DNA from: JAUMBM01 sp964441755 | GTDB taxonomy: Bacteria; Bacteroidota; Bacteroidia; Chitinophagales; Saprospiraceae | NCBI GenBank assembly: GCA_964441755.1 | Contig: CAYTVG010000012.1 | Location: 66,496-130,495 of the forward strand | DNA length: 64,000 nt | Direction: 5' to 3' | Part shown: one piece after another, positions 1-7,622 of the stretch | Layout of the letters: the number at the start of each line of letters is the position of its first letter | How positions within the stretch are numbered: position 1 is the stretch's first letter | The notes under the pieces: model-generated | Told to the model about the DNA's origin: nothing | The model's database searches: none | Seen by the model: the letters and a program-made list of their open reading frames with translations, nothing else | Position numbers and translations under genes: made by a program

Positions 1-1
1 A

Positions 2-1042
2 CAGGAAAGTATTGAGGCTTACGGACGGTATCTGCCGCTTCGGTCTGCCGTGATTTTTGGCGGCGTTTCAGCCGCCGGACAAATCCAGACGCTGCAGCGG
101 GGCATTGATATTCTTGTAGCTACGCCCGGCCGACTGCTCGACCTCAAAAATCAGGGCTACGTCAATTTTTCGGCACTCACACATTTTGTGCTGGACGAAG
201 CAGATCGTATGCTTGATATGGGTTTCATCCACGATGTAAAGCGCGTTATCGCCTCGCTGCCAGTCAAACGGCAGTCGCTGTTTTTTTCGGCTACTATGCC
301 ACCCGAGATTGTCAGACTGGCGGCTTCTATCTTGTCCGATCCGGCCAAAGTAGAGGTAACGCCTGTTTCTTCAACCGCAGAAACCATCGGGCAGTCAGTG
401 TATTTTGTGGAAAAAGGGGACAAGCTGCCGTTGCTGGTTAGCTTGCTCCAGAATCCTGCCATCGAGTCGGCTTTGGTTTTTACGCGTACCAAGCATGGCG
501 CTGACAAGGTCGCCAAGGCGCTCGCAAGGTTCAATATCAGCGCAGCAGCTATTCATGGCAATAAGTCCCAGAATGCCCGGCAACTGGCACTCAATAATTT
601 CAAATCCCGCACCACCCGCGTATTGGTAGCAACGGATATCGCTGCCAGAGGTATTGATGTCGACGAGTTGTCGCACGTTATCAATTTTGAAATTCCCAAT
701 ATCCCCGAAACGTATGTACACCGCATCGGCCGAACAGGCCGCGCAGGTGCTTCTGGCAGGGCTTTTTCTTTCTGTGATACGGAGGAACGGGCTTATCTCA
801 GGGATATCGAGCGCCTTATCAAGCGCCCAATACCGGTAGCTACGCTGCCGGCAGGGCTGGCAGTGACGCCTGCGGCTGAGCCGATGCCGGCTGCACGGGC
901 GGCTGCGCATGCCGCGAAGCCGGCACAGCCGCAGCCCCGGGCTGCCAGGCCTCCGGCACCTATGCCGGAGGGTGGCCGGGCCCGCGACGCCGGCAATAAG
1001 AAGCGTCGCTGGTATGGCAAGCCTTCTATGGCTAAAAACTAG
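2..1042 (+). CDS. DEAD-box ATP-dependent RNA helicase (RhlE-like), 5' end outside window
   Basis: The reading frame is already open at base 2 and continues into the helicase core, so the N-terminal Q motif and Walker A lie upstream of the window. Visible motifs are ATPGRLLDL (motif Ib), VLDEADRMLDMGF (motif II, the DEAD box), FSAT (motif III), VFTRTKHGAD (motif IV), VATDIAARGID (motif V) and HRIGRTGRAG (motif VI). These are diagnostic for superfamily 2 RNA helicases, which unwind short RNA duplexes using ATP. The C-terminal tail of roughly 70 residues is rich in Ala, Pro and Arg and ends with basic residues, as in RhlE-type proteins where the tail binds RNA. The role in ribosome assembly or RNA decay is inferred from family knowledge. 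A strong inverted repeat follows the stop codon. Confidence 0.93.
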   Translation, partial: QESIEAYGRYLPLRSAVIFGGVSAAGQIQTLQRGIDILVATPGRLLDLKNQGYVNFSALTHFVLDEADRMLDMGFIHDVKRVIASLPVKRQSLFFSATMPPEIVRLAASILSDPAKVEVTPVSSTAETIGQSVYFVEKGDKLPLLVSLLQNPAIESALVFTRTKHGADKVAKALARFNISAAAIHGNKSQNARQLALNNFKSRTTRVLVATDIAARGIDVDELSHVINFEIPNIPETYVHRIGRTGRAGASGRAFSFCDTEERAYLRDIERLIKRPIPVATLPAGLAVTPAAEPMPAARAAAHAAKPAQPQPRAARPPAPMPEGGRARDAGNKKRRWYGKPSMAKN

Positions 1043-1073
1043 TGCTTTTGCCGTAGTTTTCAGGATAAAAAAC

Positions 1074-1133
1074 AGACTTTCAGTAGGTTGAAAATTAATC
1101 AAGTCTATTTGATTTTCAATCGGCTGAAAGTCT
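1074..1133. terminator. Long inverted repeat after helicase gene
   Basis: AGACTTTCAG (1074-1083) is matched exactly by CTGAAAGTCT (1124-1133). Inside lies a second pairing of TTGAAAAT with ATTTTCAA-like sequence. Runs of A on the left and T on the right make it usable as an intrinsic terminator on either strand; here it probably ends the helicase transcript. Confidence 0.65.
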
Positions 1134-1153
1134 TTTCTTTTGCCGGCAACCCA

Positions 1154-1161
1154 TATCTTTG
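1154..1161 (+). promoter_or_regulatory. Bacteroidota -7 box for dapD
   Basis: TATCTTTG matches the Bacteroidota consensus TAnnTTTG and sits 17 bases before the dapD ATG. No well-spaced -33 TTG was found, so only the -7 element is claimed. It supports starting dapD at 1179 rather than at the in-frame TTG at 1140, which lies upstream of this box. Confidence 0.5.
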
Positions 1162-1178
1162 CGCCAAAATGTACTTTC

Positions 1179-2003
1179 ATGGATACGATCCGCCAAATAA
1201 TTGAAGCCGCCTGGGAAGACCGTACGCTGCTCAACGATAAAAAAACACAAGAAGCGGTAGCACTCGTACTGGAGCAGCTCGACCTGGGCCAGTTGCGGGT
1301 AGCTGAGCCGCCCTCCGCTGAGGGGGGAGACTGGATCGTCAACGACTGGGTGAAAAAGGCAGTCGTCCTCTTCTTTCCGTTGCAGCAAATGCAGACGATA
1401 GAAGTAGGCCCCCTTGAATTTTATGACAAAATACCGCTCAAGCGCAATTATCAGGCGCTGGGCGTGCGGGTAGTACCTCACGCAATTGCTCGCTACGGTT
1501 CTTTTTTGGAGAAGGGGGTAATCCTGATGCCCAGCTATGTCAATATCGGTGCCTGGGTCGGCAGTGGTACCATGGTCGATACCTGGGCTACGGTCGGTAG
1601 CTGTGCACAGATTGGTCGCAACGTGCACCTGAGTGGCGGCGTCGGTATCGGTGGCGTACTCGAACCCCCGCAGGCAGCGCCTACGGTGATTGAAGATGAT
1701 TGCTTCATCGGCTCCCGCTGTATCGTGGTCGAAGGGGTGCGCGTAGAAAAAGAAGCGGTTCTGGGTGCCAACGTGGTGCTCACGCAAAGCACGCATATCA
1801 TCGATGTGAGCGGACCAAGCCCCGTGACCTATGTGGGCAGGGTGCCCGCTCGTTCAGTGGTCATCCCGGGTTCCTATACCAAGCAGTTTCCTGCAGGAGC
1901 CTATCAGGTGCCTTGTGCACTTATTATAGGTCAACGCAAGGAGAGTACAGATAAAAAAACAAGCCTCAATGCCGCCCTGCGCGATTACAGCGTAGCCGTC
2001 TGA
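1179..2003 (+). CDS. dapD: 2,3,4,5-tetrahydropyridine-2,6-dicarboxylate N-succinyltransferase
   Basis: DapD transfers succinyl from succinyl-CoA to tetrahydrodipicolinate, a step of the succinylase branch of meso-diaminopimelate and lysine synthesis in the cytoplasm. The 274-residue product equals the usual family length when started at the ATG MDTIRQ. The N-terminal helical domain (about 1-95) is followed by a left-handed beta-helix with hexapeptide-repeat texture (MPSYVNIGAWVGSGTMVDTW, IGRNVHLSGGVGIGGVLEP, IEDDCFIGSRCIVVEGV). The segment GGVLEPPQAAP is the conserved substrate and CoA loop. A longer frame begins at a TTG at 1140 but would overlap the promoter box. pth follows 32 bases downstream, so the two are probably co-transcribed. 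Confidence 0.96.
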   Translation: MDTIRQIIEAAWEDRTLLNDKKTQEAVALVLEQLDLGQLRVAEPPSAEGGDWIVNDWVKKAVVLFFPLQQMQTIEVGPLEFYDKIPLKRNYQALGVRVVPHAIARYGSFLEKGVILMPSYVNIGAWVGSGTMVDTWATVGSCAQIGRNVHLSGGVGIGGVLEPPQAAPTVIEDDCFIGSRCIVVEGVRVEKEAVLGANVVLTQSTHIIDVSGPSPVTYVGRVPARSVVIPGSYTKQFPAGAYQVPCALIIGQRKESTDKKTSLNAALRDYSVAV

Positions 2004-2035
2004 TTGTTTGTCTGCTAGAGTCATTTGTCTTCGCT

Positions 2036-2596
2036 ATGAAATTTTTGATCGTAGGTCTGGGAAATATCGGTGCCGAGTATGTCAATACCCGGCACAACAT
2101 AGGCTTTTTGGCTGTCGATAAACTGGCGGGTCAACTGTCGGCCAATTGGCGTACAAATCAGCTGGGGGATGTGGCTGAGGGCAAGTGGAAGGGGCGAACA
2201 CTGGTGCTGCTCAAGCCTTCTACTTACATGAACCGCAGCGGAAAAGCTGTGCGCTTTTGGCTGCAAAAGGAGAAAATCCCTAAAGAAAATATGCTGGTCA
2301 TCCTCGATGATCTCAATCTGCCTTTCGGCAAAATGCGGCTGCGGGCTAAGGGCAGCGATGGCGGCCATAACGGACTCAAGGATATTGATCAGCTCACCGG
2401 TGGAAATAATTATGCCCGCCTGCGGCTGGGCATCGGGCGTGAATTTGTACCCGGCAGTCAGGTCAATTATGTGCTGGGGGAGTGGGATCGCCAGGAAAAT
2501 GAGCTGCTGCCAGATTTTTTGACACAGGCTGCAGAAGCAGCCAAAAGCTTTGCTGCCATTGGTCTGCCGCTGACGATGAACCAGTTCAATAAATAG
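2036..2596 (+). CDS. pth: Peptidyl-tRNA hydrolase
   Basis: Pth cleaves the ester bond of peptidyl-tRNAs that drop off ribosomes, recycling tRNA. The 186-residue length is standard. Family signatures are all present: FLIVGLGNIG at the N-terminus (Asn10), NTRHNIGF with catalytic His20, STYMNRSG with Asn66, LDDLNLPFGKMR with the conserved Asp near 91-92, and GSDGGHNGLK. ATG start is unambiguous. It lies 32 bases after dapD on the same strand. Confidence 0.97.
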   Translation: MKFLIVGLGNIGAEYVNTRHNIGFLAVDKLAGQLSANWRTNQLGDVAEGKWKGRTLVLLKPSTYMNRSGKAVRFWLQKEKIPKENMLVILDDLNLPFGKMRLRAKGSDGGHNGLKDIDQLTGGNNYARLRLGIGREFVPGSQVNYVLGEWDRQENELLPDFLTQAAEAAKSFAAIGLPLTMNQFNK

Positions 2597-2761
2597 GGAG
2601 TTCTAAGGGGGGCTTTTCTTGCCTGTTGTTGCCAAATGGCGGGCATGAATTCCCAAAGTTGCGGCGATCGGATGGCCAGCGGTTTACTGTACCTTTTTTT
2701 GATTTTGGGATATAAACCTTTCATCGCTTAGTATGTTTAGGGCTTTGATTAACCTTACATC

Positions 2762-5176
2762 ATGCGATACAAGTTTTTATTTCTCCTCAGCTGGCTGCTG
2801 CTGACGCCCTTTCTTTCCTTACAGGCTCAAAAAGCAACGATCAAGGGAAAGGTGACGGATGCCCTCACCAATCAACCCATTGCTTTCGCTAATATTCTGT
2901 TGTTGGGTACCGACACGGGTACTGTCACGGATGACAATGGTGAATACGAAATTACCGGCCTTGTGCCTGGTTTGTACAGTGTGCAGGCCAGCTTTTTGGG
3001 GTATGAGGATCAGACCTTTTACGAACTGCAGACGACACCTGCCCGCCCCATCGAGGTCAACTTCGAGCTGAATGCGCAGGCAGAGCAATTACAGGAGGTG
3101 GTTGTGCAGGCTTCTCCTTTCCGCAAGACCGAAGAAAGCCCGCTAAGTCTGCGGTCTATCGGTGTAGCAGAGATTCAGCGAAATCCGGGAGGCAACAGAG
3201 ATATCAGCCGGGTAGTGCAGGTATTGCCGGGGGTTACGACTTCTGCTTCATTTCGCAATGACCTCATCATCCGCGGCGGGGCACCCAACGAAAACCGCTT
3301 CTATCTCGACGATGTCGAGGTGCCCAATATCAATCACTTCGCTACCCAGGGAGCCGGCGGCGGGCCCGTGGGCCTGCTGAACGTCAATTTTATCCGCGAA
3401 GTGGATTTTTACAGCGGTGCGTTTCCGGCCAACAGGGGCAATGCGCTTAGCTCTGTTTTTCAGTTTAAACAGCGCGATGGTCGCGATGACCGACTGGGGG
3501 CTACCTTCATGGTGGGGGCGTCTGATATCGGTGCTACGCTGGAGGGGCCTATCGGTGAGCGCACAACTTTTCTGGCATCCGCAAGGCGATCTTACCTGCA
3601 GTTCTTGTTCCGTGCTCTGGGATTGCCTTTCTTGCCAACATACAACGACTTTCAGGTCAAAATCAAGCATAAAATTGATCAGCGCAATGAGATCACCTTT
3701 ATCGGACTGGGGGCTGTAGATCAGTTTAGACTCAATCTTGATGCCAATGAGACGGAAGAGCAGCAGGCGCTGCTGGATCAGCTGCCTACCTCACCCCAGT
3801 GGAATTATACCAATGGACTCGTTTATAAGCATTATCGCGATAATGGCTTCTACACTTTCGTGTTGAGCCGCAATATGCTCGATAATCAGGCGGAAAAATA
3901 TCTTCGCAATGATGATAGTAGCGAGGATAACCTCATCCTCCGCTACCGCTCGCAGGAAATCGAAAACAAACTGCGAATTGAAGATGTGCGTCAGTTGGGT
4001 TCCTATAAACTCAATTACGGACTTAGCTACGAGTATAATAAATTCAATAATAGCACTTTCAACAGGATTTTTACCAATGCCGGACCTGCAGACATAAACT
4101 TTAGTGCTGCTTTCAATATGCATCGCTACGGATTTTTTGGCCAAATCAGCCGGCGCTGGATGGAAGACAGGCTGACCGCTTCACTGGGTATCAGGGCTGA
4201 TGGCAACGATTTTACACAAGCGGGCAGTAATCCCTTCAGGCAGTTTTCTCCCCGGTTTTCTATGAGTTACGCACTGGCAGAGCGCTGGTCACTCAATTTT
4301 AATACGGGTATCTACTATCAGCTACCATCCTATACACTGCTGGGCTTTCAGCAGGAGGGCCAGTTTGTCAACCAGCGCAATGGTATCGACTATGTTCGCA
4401 ATGCTCAGCTAGTCGGGGGCATCGAATGGAATACAGCCAGCAATGCCAAAATTACGGTTGAGGCTTACTATAAAACCTATACCGATTACCCATTTCTGTT
4501 GCGCGACAGCCTTACTTTGGCCAATTTGGGCGGAGATTTCGGTGTGGTGGGTAATGAGCCTGCAATTCCCCGCAGTGACGGGCGCAGCTACGGTCTCGAG
4601 TTCTTGTTTCAACAGCGCCTCTACAAAGGGTTTTATGGTATTGTATCCTATACTTTGGGCTGGAGCGAATTCCAGGATCGCAACTTCGATTTTATACCTT
4701 CTTCCTGGGATGCACGCAACATCGTCAATCTGGCCATCGGTAAGCGGTTTGCAAAGAACTGGGAGGTGGGCATCAACTGGCGTTTTCAGGACGGCTTGCC
4801 TGCCACGCCTTTCTCAGATTTGTCAAGCCTGGTACTCAACTGGGAACGCAACGGACGGGGCATCCCTGATTTCAGCCGACTCAATACCTTGCGCAATCCT
4901 GCATTTAGTGCTATCGATTTTCGGGTCGATAAAAAATGGTTTTTTGAGAAGTGGAGTCTGAACTTATACCTCGATATTGAAAACCTGACCGGCTCGGCAG
5001 TTGTGACAGACCAGCTGATTCTGGACAGACCGCTTGACGCTGACGGAATGCCTGTCGGTGGGCCGGTTGTCGTCAATCCGGATGCACCCGTTGAGCAGCA
5101 ACGCTACCGCCTCAAAACCATCAATAACGGTGTTGGTACGCCGTTGCCCAGTATTGGAATCATGATCGAACTTTGA
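2762..5176 (+). CDS. TonB-dependent outer-membrane receptor with carboxypeptidase-regulatory-like domain
   Basis: The product is an 804-residue outer-membrane transporter. Residues 1-22 form a signal peptide ending in SLQA. Residues about 24-110 are a carboxypeptidase-regulatory-like beta-sandwich (GKVTDALTNQPIAFANILLLGTDT... FLGYE), usual in Bacteroidota receptors. The plug domain (about 115-240) has DISRVVQVLPGV, NDLIIRGGAPNENRFYLDDVEVPN and FYSGAFPANRGNALSS. The remainder is alternating aromatic-rich strands of the 22-strand barrel. The substrate cannot be read from sequence; no SusD-like partner is adjacent, which argues against a polysaccharide utilisation locus. The upstream 165-base gap contains a possible but weak promoter (TATGTTTA at 2732-2739). 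Confidence 0.93.
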   Translation: MRYKFLFLLSWLLLTPFLSLQAQKATIKGKVTDALTNQPIAFANILLLGTDTGTVTDDNGEYEITGLVPGLYSVQASFLGYEDQTFYELQTTPARPIEVNFELNAQAEQLQEVVVQASPFRKTEESPLSLRSIGVAEIQRNPGGNRDISRVVQVLPGVTTSASFRNDLIIRGGAPNENRFYLDDVEVPNINHFATQGAGGGPVGLLNVNFIREVDFYSGAFPANRGNALSSVFQFKQRDGRDDRLGATFMVGASDIGATLEGPIGERTTFLASARRSYLQFLFRALGLPFLPTYNDFQVKIKHKIDQRNEITFIGLGAVDQFRLNLDANETEEQQALLDQLPTSPQWNYTNGLVYKHYRDNGFYTFVLSRNMLDNQAEKYLRNDDSSEDNLILRYRSQEIENKLRIEDVRQLGSYKLNYGLSYEYNKFNNSTFNRIFTNAGPADINFSAAFNMHRYGFFGQISRRWMEDRLTASLGIRADGNDFTQAGSNPFRQFSPRFSMSYALAERWSLNFNTGIYYQLPSYTLLGFQQEGQFVNQRNGIDYVRNAQLVGGIEWNTASNAKITVEAYYKTYTDYPFLLRDSLTLANLGGDFGVVGNEPAIPRSDGRSYGLEFLFQQRLYKGFYGIVSYTLGWSEFQDRNFDFIPSSWDARNIVNLAIGKRFAKNWEVGINWRFQDGLPATPFSDLSSLVLNWERNGRGIPDFSRLNTLRNPAFSAIDFRVDKKWFFEKWSLNLYLDIENLTGSAVVTDQLILDRPLDADGMPVGGPVVVNPDAPVEQQRYRLKTINNGVGTPLPSIGIMIEL

Positions 5177-5209
5177 CGTTTTGAAATTTTTTGGTTGTTT
5201 TTTTGTTTT

Positions 5210-5242
5210 TTGATACTAAAGTGATTTATTTGTGTACATTCG
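5210..5242 (+). promoter_or_regulatory. Candidate promoter of the beta-lactamase-fold gene
   Basis: TTG at 5210-5212 is followed after 22 bases by TACATTCG (5235-5242), one mismatch from TAnnTTTG. This supports the ATG at 5275 rather than an earlier in-frame start at 5191, which lies upstream of the promoter. Confidence 0.5.
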
Positions 5243-5274
5243 CATTTGCGTTGTATACATGTAAACATTTTTTG

Positions 5275-7233
5275 ATGCAAGAAACGAGATCATCGGTCAA
5301 AAGATTTATTGCGGCCTTGGCCATGCTCATCTTTCTTGGTCTGACCTACGCCTATTGGAGCCAAACGACAGATTTTGGTGTCTCATCGGATAGTCAGGAA
5401 ACGGATGCCAACCTGCTCTCGGAAGTGGATGCTGCCATTATCCAGGGGCGCTGGGTCTTTGGCCGTTGGTGGAGCGAACTGTCGGGTGCCAACCGCACGC
5501 GCTTGCTGACAGAGCGCATGGAAAAAGTGGAGGTAAAAAAGCAGTTGGCAGCTATAGAGGAGGCCGCCAATACCATGACGCTCCTGAACAATAAGTTACT
5601 TCCGCTCAGGGCAGCCGGAGCGTACAAGGTAGTATCCCTGCAGGATCAGCAGTTTCCGGCTTTTATGGCTTCAGCCTCTCGCTTCGCAGAGTTGCATGAT
5701 ATCAAGTGGGTCGGCCGGTCGGTTCCGGCAGACTTGCCTGCTTCATCAGGCGATCCTGTCATTTTTCTTGTAAATTCATCGGGCATTGGTAGCGATACCG
5801 TTCGCTGGTGGCCTCTGGCACAGAGGCTTGCCCGCAAGTTTCAGCTGCTGATTGTACACTTTGGTCCCGAGGGGGCATTGGCTGAGGTCGATGCTTCTGT
5901 CAGCGTACTGCATCTTCCTGTGCACAATGAGTGGGCTGAAGATTTAGCCGCACAGGCTCTGTTTGGAGCAGCAGAGATCAATGGTCAGCTCGTTGGGAAT
6001 ATCAGTGCTTTATTCCCTGCCGGCACGGGTGATTATGCACCCCAAATACGCTTGCGCTATGCTCCGCCGGAGAGCGTTGGCATAAATCGCCACCAGCTAC
6101 AGGATCTGGACAAAATCATGGCTGAAGCAATTCGCCGCCGGGCAGTGCCGGGAGCGCAAATGCTGATCGCAAAACAAGGGCGTATTGTATTCGAAAAGGC
6201 TTACGGTCATCATACGTACGCGCAGGAGCAGCCCGTGCTGACTACGGACTTGTACGATCTGGCCTCATTGACAAAAGCGATTGGTACAACGCTGGCAGTC
6301 ATGCAGTTGTATGATCGAAAACAAATCAGTCTGACGGATAGGCTAGGGCAGTTTCTGGGGCAGTACAACCGTTCTCCCATTCGAAGAATAAGTCTTCATC
6401 GGTTGTTGGCACATCAAAGCGGACTGCCGGCACTGCTGCCGGTAAGCTATTTTACCCATAAGAAAAGTCCGCTCCAATCAGTACAGGATGATCGCTTCCG
6501 CTTTGCATTGGGGACGTCTCAGTTTCTCGATGCAGAGGTTAGAGAAGCTTTTCTGACTAAAATAACCCAGACGCCGGTTGCGCGTGTTCCTGGCCGGCGT
6601 TACAGTGATATTAATTTTGTATTGCTGCAACAGGTGGTGGAATCGGTGACCCAAACTTCCCTGGACTCCCTCCTGACGGAGCGCTTCTACAATCCTATGG
6701 GGCTTCGGCGGCTGGGGTATCGACCTACTTTTCGCTGGCAGAATGATGAGATTGTTCCTACAGTCATCGATAAAAAATGGAGGGGAGGGCTGGTACAGGG
6801 TATACCACACGATGAGGGGGCTGTTTTGCTGGGCGGGGTAGGCGGTCATGCAGGCTTATTTGGACAGGCAGCAGACGTGGCTGCTATATTCCAGTTGTAC
6901 CTCAACGGGGGCAATTACAACGGGCATACTTTTTTTAGTCCCGAAACGGTCGAACGATTTATCAAACCCAATGGTTTCAATACGCGCGCGACAGGCTTCG
7001 AGCGACTTGCGCCTATTTACCCTGACCTCATCGCTGCGGGGGCTTCAAATGCAACATTCGGACACACAGGTTTCACAGGCGTATGTGCCTGGGCGGATCC
7101 GGAGCACGAACTGATATTTGTTTTTCTTAGCAACAGAATCTATCCTGATCCAAACTCACGAAATTTTTACAAACTACGACTGCGCCGCCGCTTGCATAAA
7201 GTAGTATACAACGCACTGGATAGCTGGCGGTGA
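5275..7233 (+). CDS. Serine beta-lactamase-fold hydrolase with residual GH3/NagZ C-terminal domain
   Basis: The product (652 residues) has an N-terminal membrane anchor or signal (about 10-28). Residues about 100-252 resemble the C-terminal alpha/beta domain of NagZ-type GH3 enzymes (NNKLLPLRA, LLIVHFGPEGALAEVDA, AAQALFGAAEINGQL, FPAGTG). Residues about 260-645 form a class C beta-lactamase/DD-peptidase fold with SLTK (331-334, catalytic Ser and Lys), YSDIN (443-447) and HTG (597-599). In Bacteroidota this beta-lactamase module is commonly fused behind a full NagZ beta-N-acetylglucosaminidase of about 1000 residues; here the TIM-barrel catalytic half is absent. A role in peptidoglycan or ester hydrolysis is inferred. 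The ATG at 5275 is preferred because it gives a clean signal/anchor and lies downstream of the promoter. Confidence 0.85.
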   Translation: MQETRSSVKRFIAALAMLIFLGLTYAYWSQTTDFGVSSDSQETDANLLSEVDAAIIQGRWVFGRWWSELSGANRTRLLTERMEKVEVKKQLAAIEEAANTMTLLNNKLLPLRAAGAYKVVSLQDQQFPAFMASASRFAELHDIKWVGRSVPADLPASSGDPVIFLVNSSGIGSDTVRWWPLAQRLARKFQLLIVHFGPEGALAEVDASVSVLHLPVHNEWAEDLAAQALFGAAEINGQLVGNISALFPAGTGDYAPQIRLRYAPPESVGINRHQLQDLDKIMAEAIRRRAVPGAQMLIAKQGRIVFEKAYGHHTYAQEQPVLTTDLYDLASLTKAIGTTLAVMQLYDRKQISLTDRLGQFLGQYNRSPIRRISLHRLLAHQSGLPALLPVSYFTHKKSPLQSVQDDRFRFALGTSQFLDAEVREAFLTKITQTPVARVPGRRYSDINFVLLQQVVESVTQTSLDSLLTERFYNPMGLRRLGYRPTFRWQNDEIVPTVIDKKWRGGLVQGIPHDEGAVLLGGVGGHAGLFGQAADVAAIFQLYLNGGNYNGHTFFSPETVERFIKPNGFNTRATGFERLAPIYPDLIAAGASNATFGHTGFTGVCAWADPEHELIFVFLSNRIYPDPNSRNFYKLRLRRRLHKVVYNALDSWR

Positions 7234-7622
7234 ATTATCGCCCAAAAAAGTTGACTCCAGAGCGCATGCTGAATTTTATTCTTCACACGGTTTTGTTTCA
7301 GGCAGGAAAGATTGCCAGGATCATCGGTAACTCGGCAATGTGATGGCAATGCTATGCACAAATCTCCACGAATCATAGTATACTACCGGGTCCGATACAG
7401 CCTTCGGACCGGGTTGATGCTTCAGGTCGTCAAATTTTGTGCGTCGCAGATTGACCAAACACTGTAGACTTCGGCCATCCGGCTGCAAGGCCACGCGCAA
7501 AATCTCACGACTTACAGTTGATCACTTCCTTCATCACTTAGCACATGGACATGCATTCCCGAAAATGTAAAAATGTGCGAAGCCATGGTTAATTTCCGTC
7601 GGTATAAATCCCCCAAAGACCT
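7234..7622. other. 389-base intergenic region between convergent genes
   Basis: No confident gene. It holds an imperfect hairpin (CCGGGTCCGA near 7387 against TCGGACCGGG) and, on the minus strand, an open stretch of about 65 codons (roughly 7321-7518) with protein-like composition but no good start codon, possibly a gene remnant. Confidence 0.5.

Noticed and set aside
395..1342. 315-codon open frame on the minus strand
   Set aside because: Antisense to the helicase and the start of dapD, Arg/Ser-rich, crosses the terminator and promoter; no family resemblance.
1116..1796. 226-codon minus-strand open frame
   Set aside because: Shadow of dapD, whose hexapeptide repeats are unmistakable.
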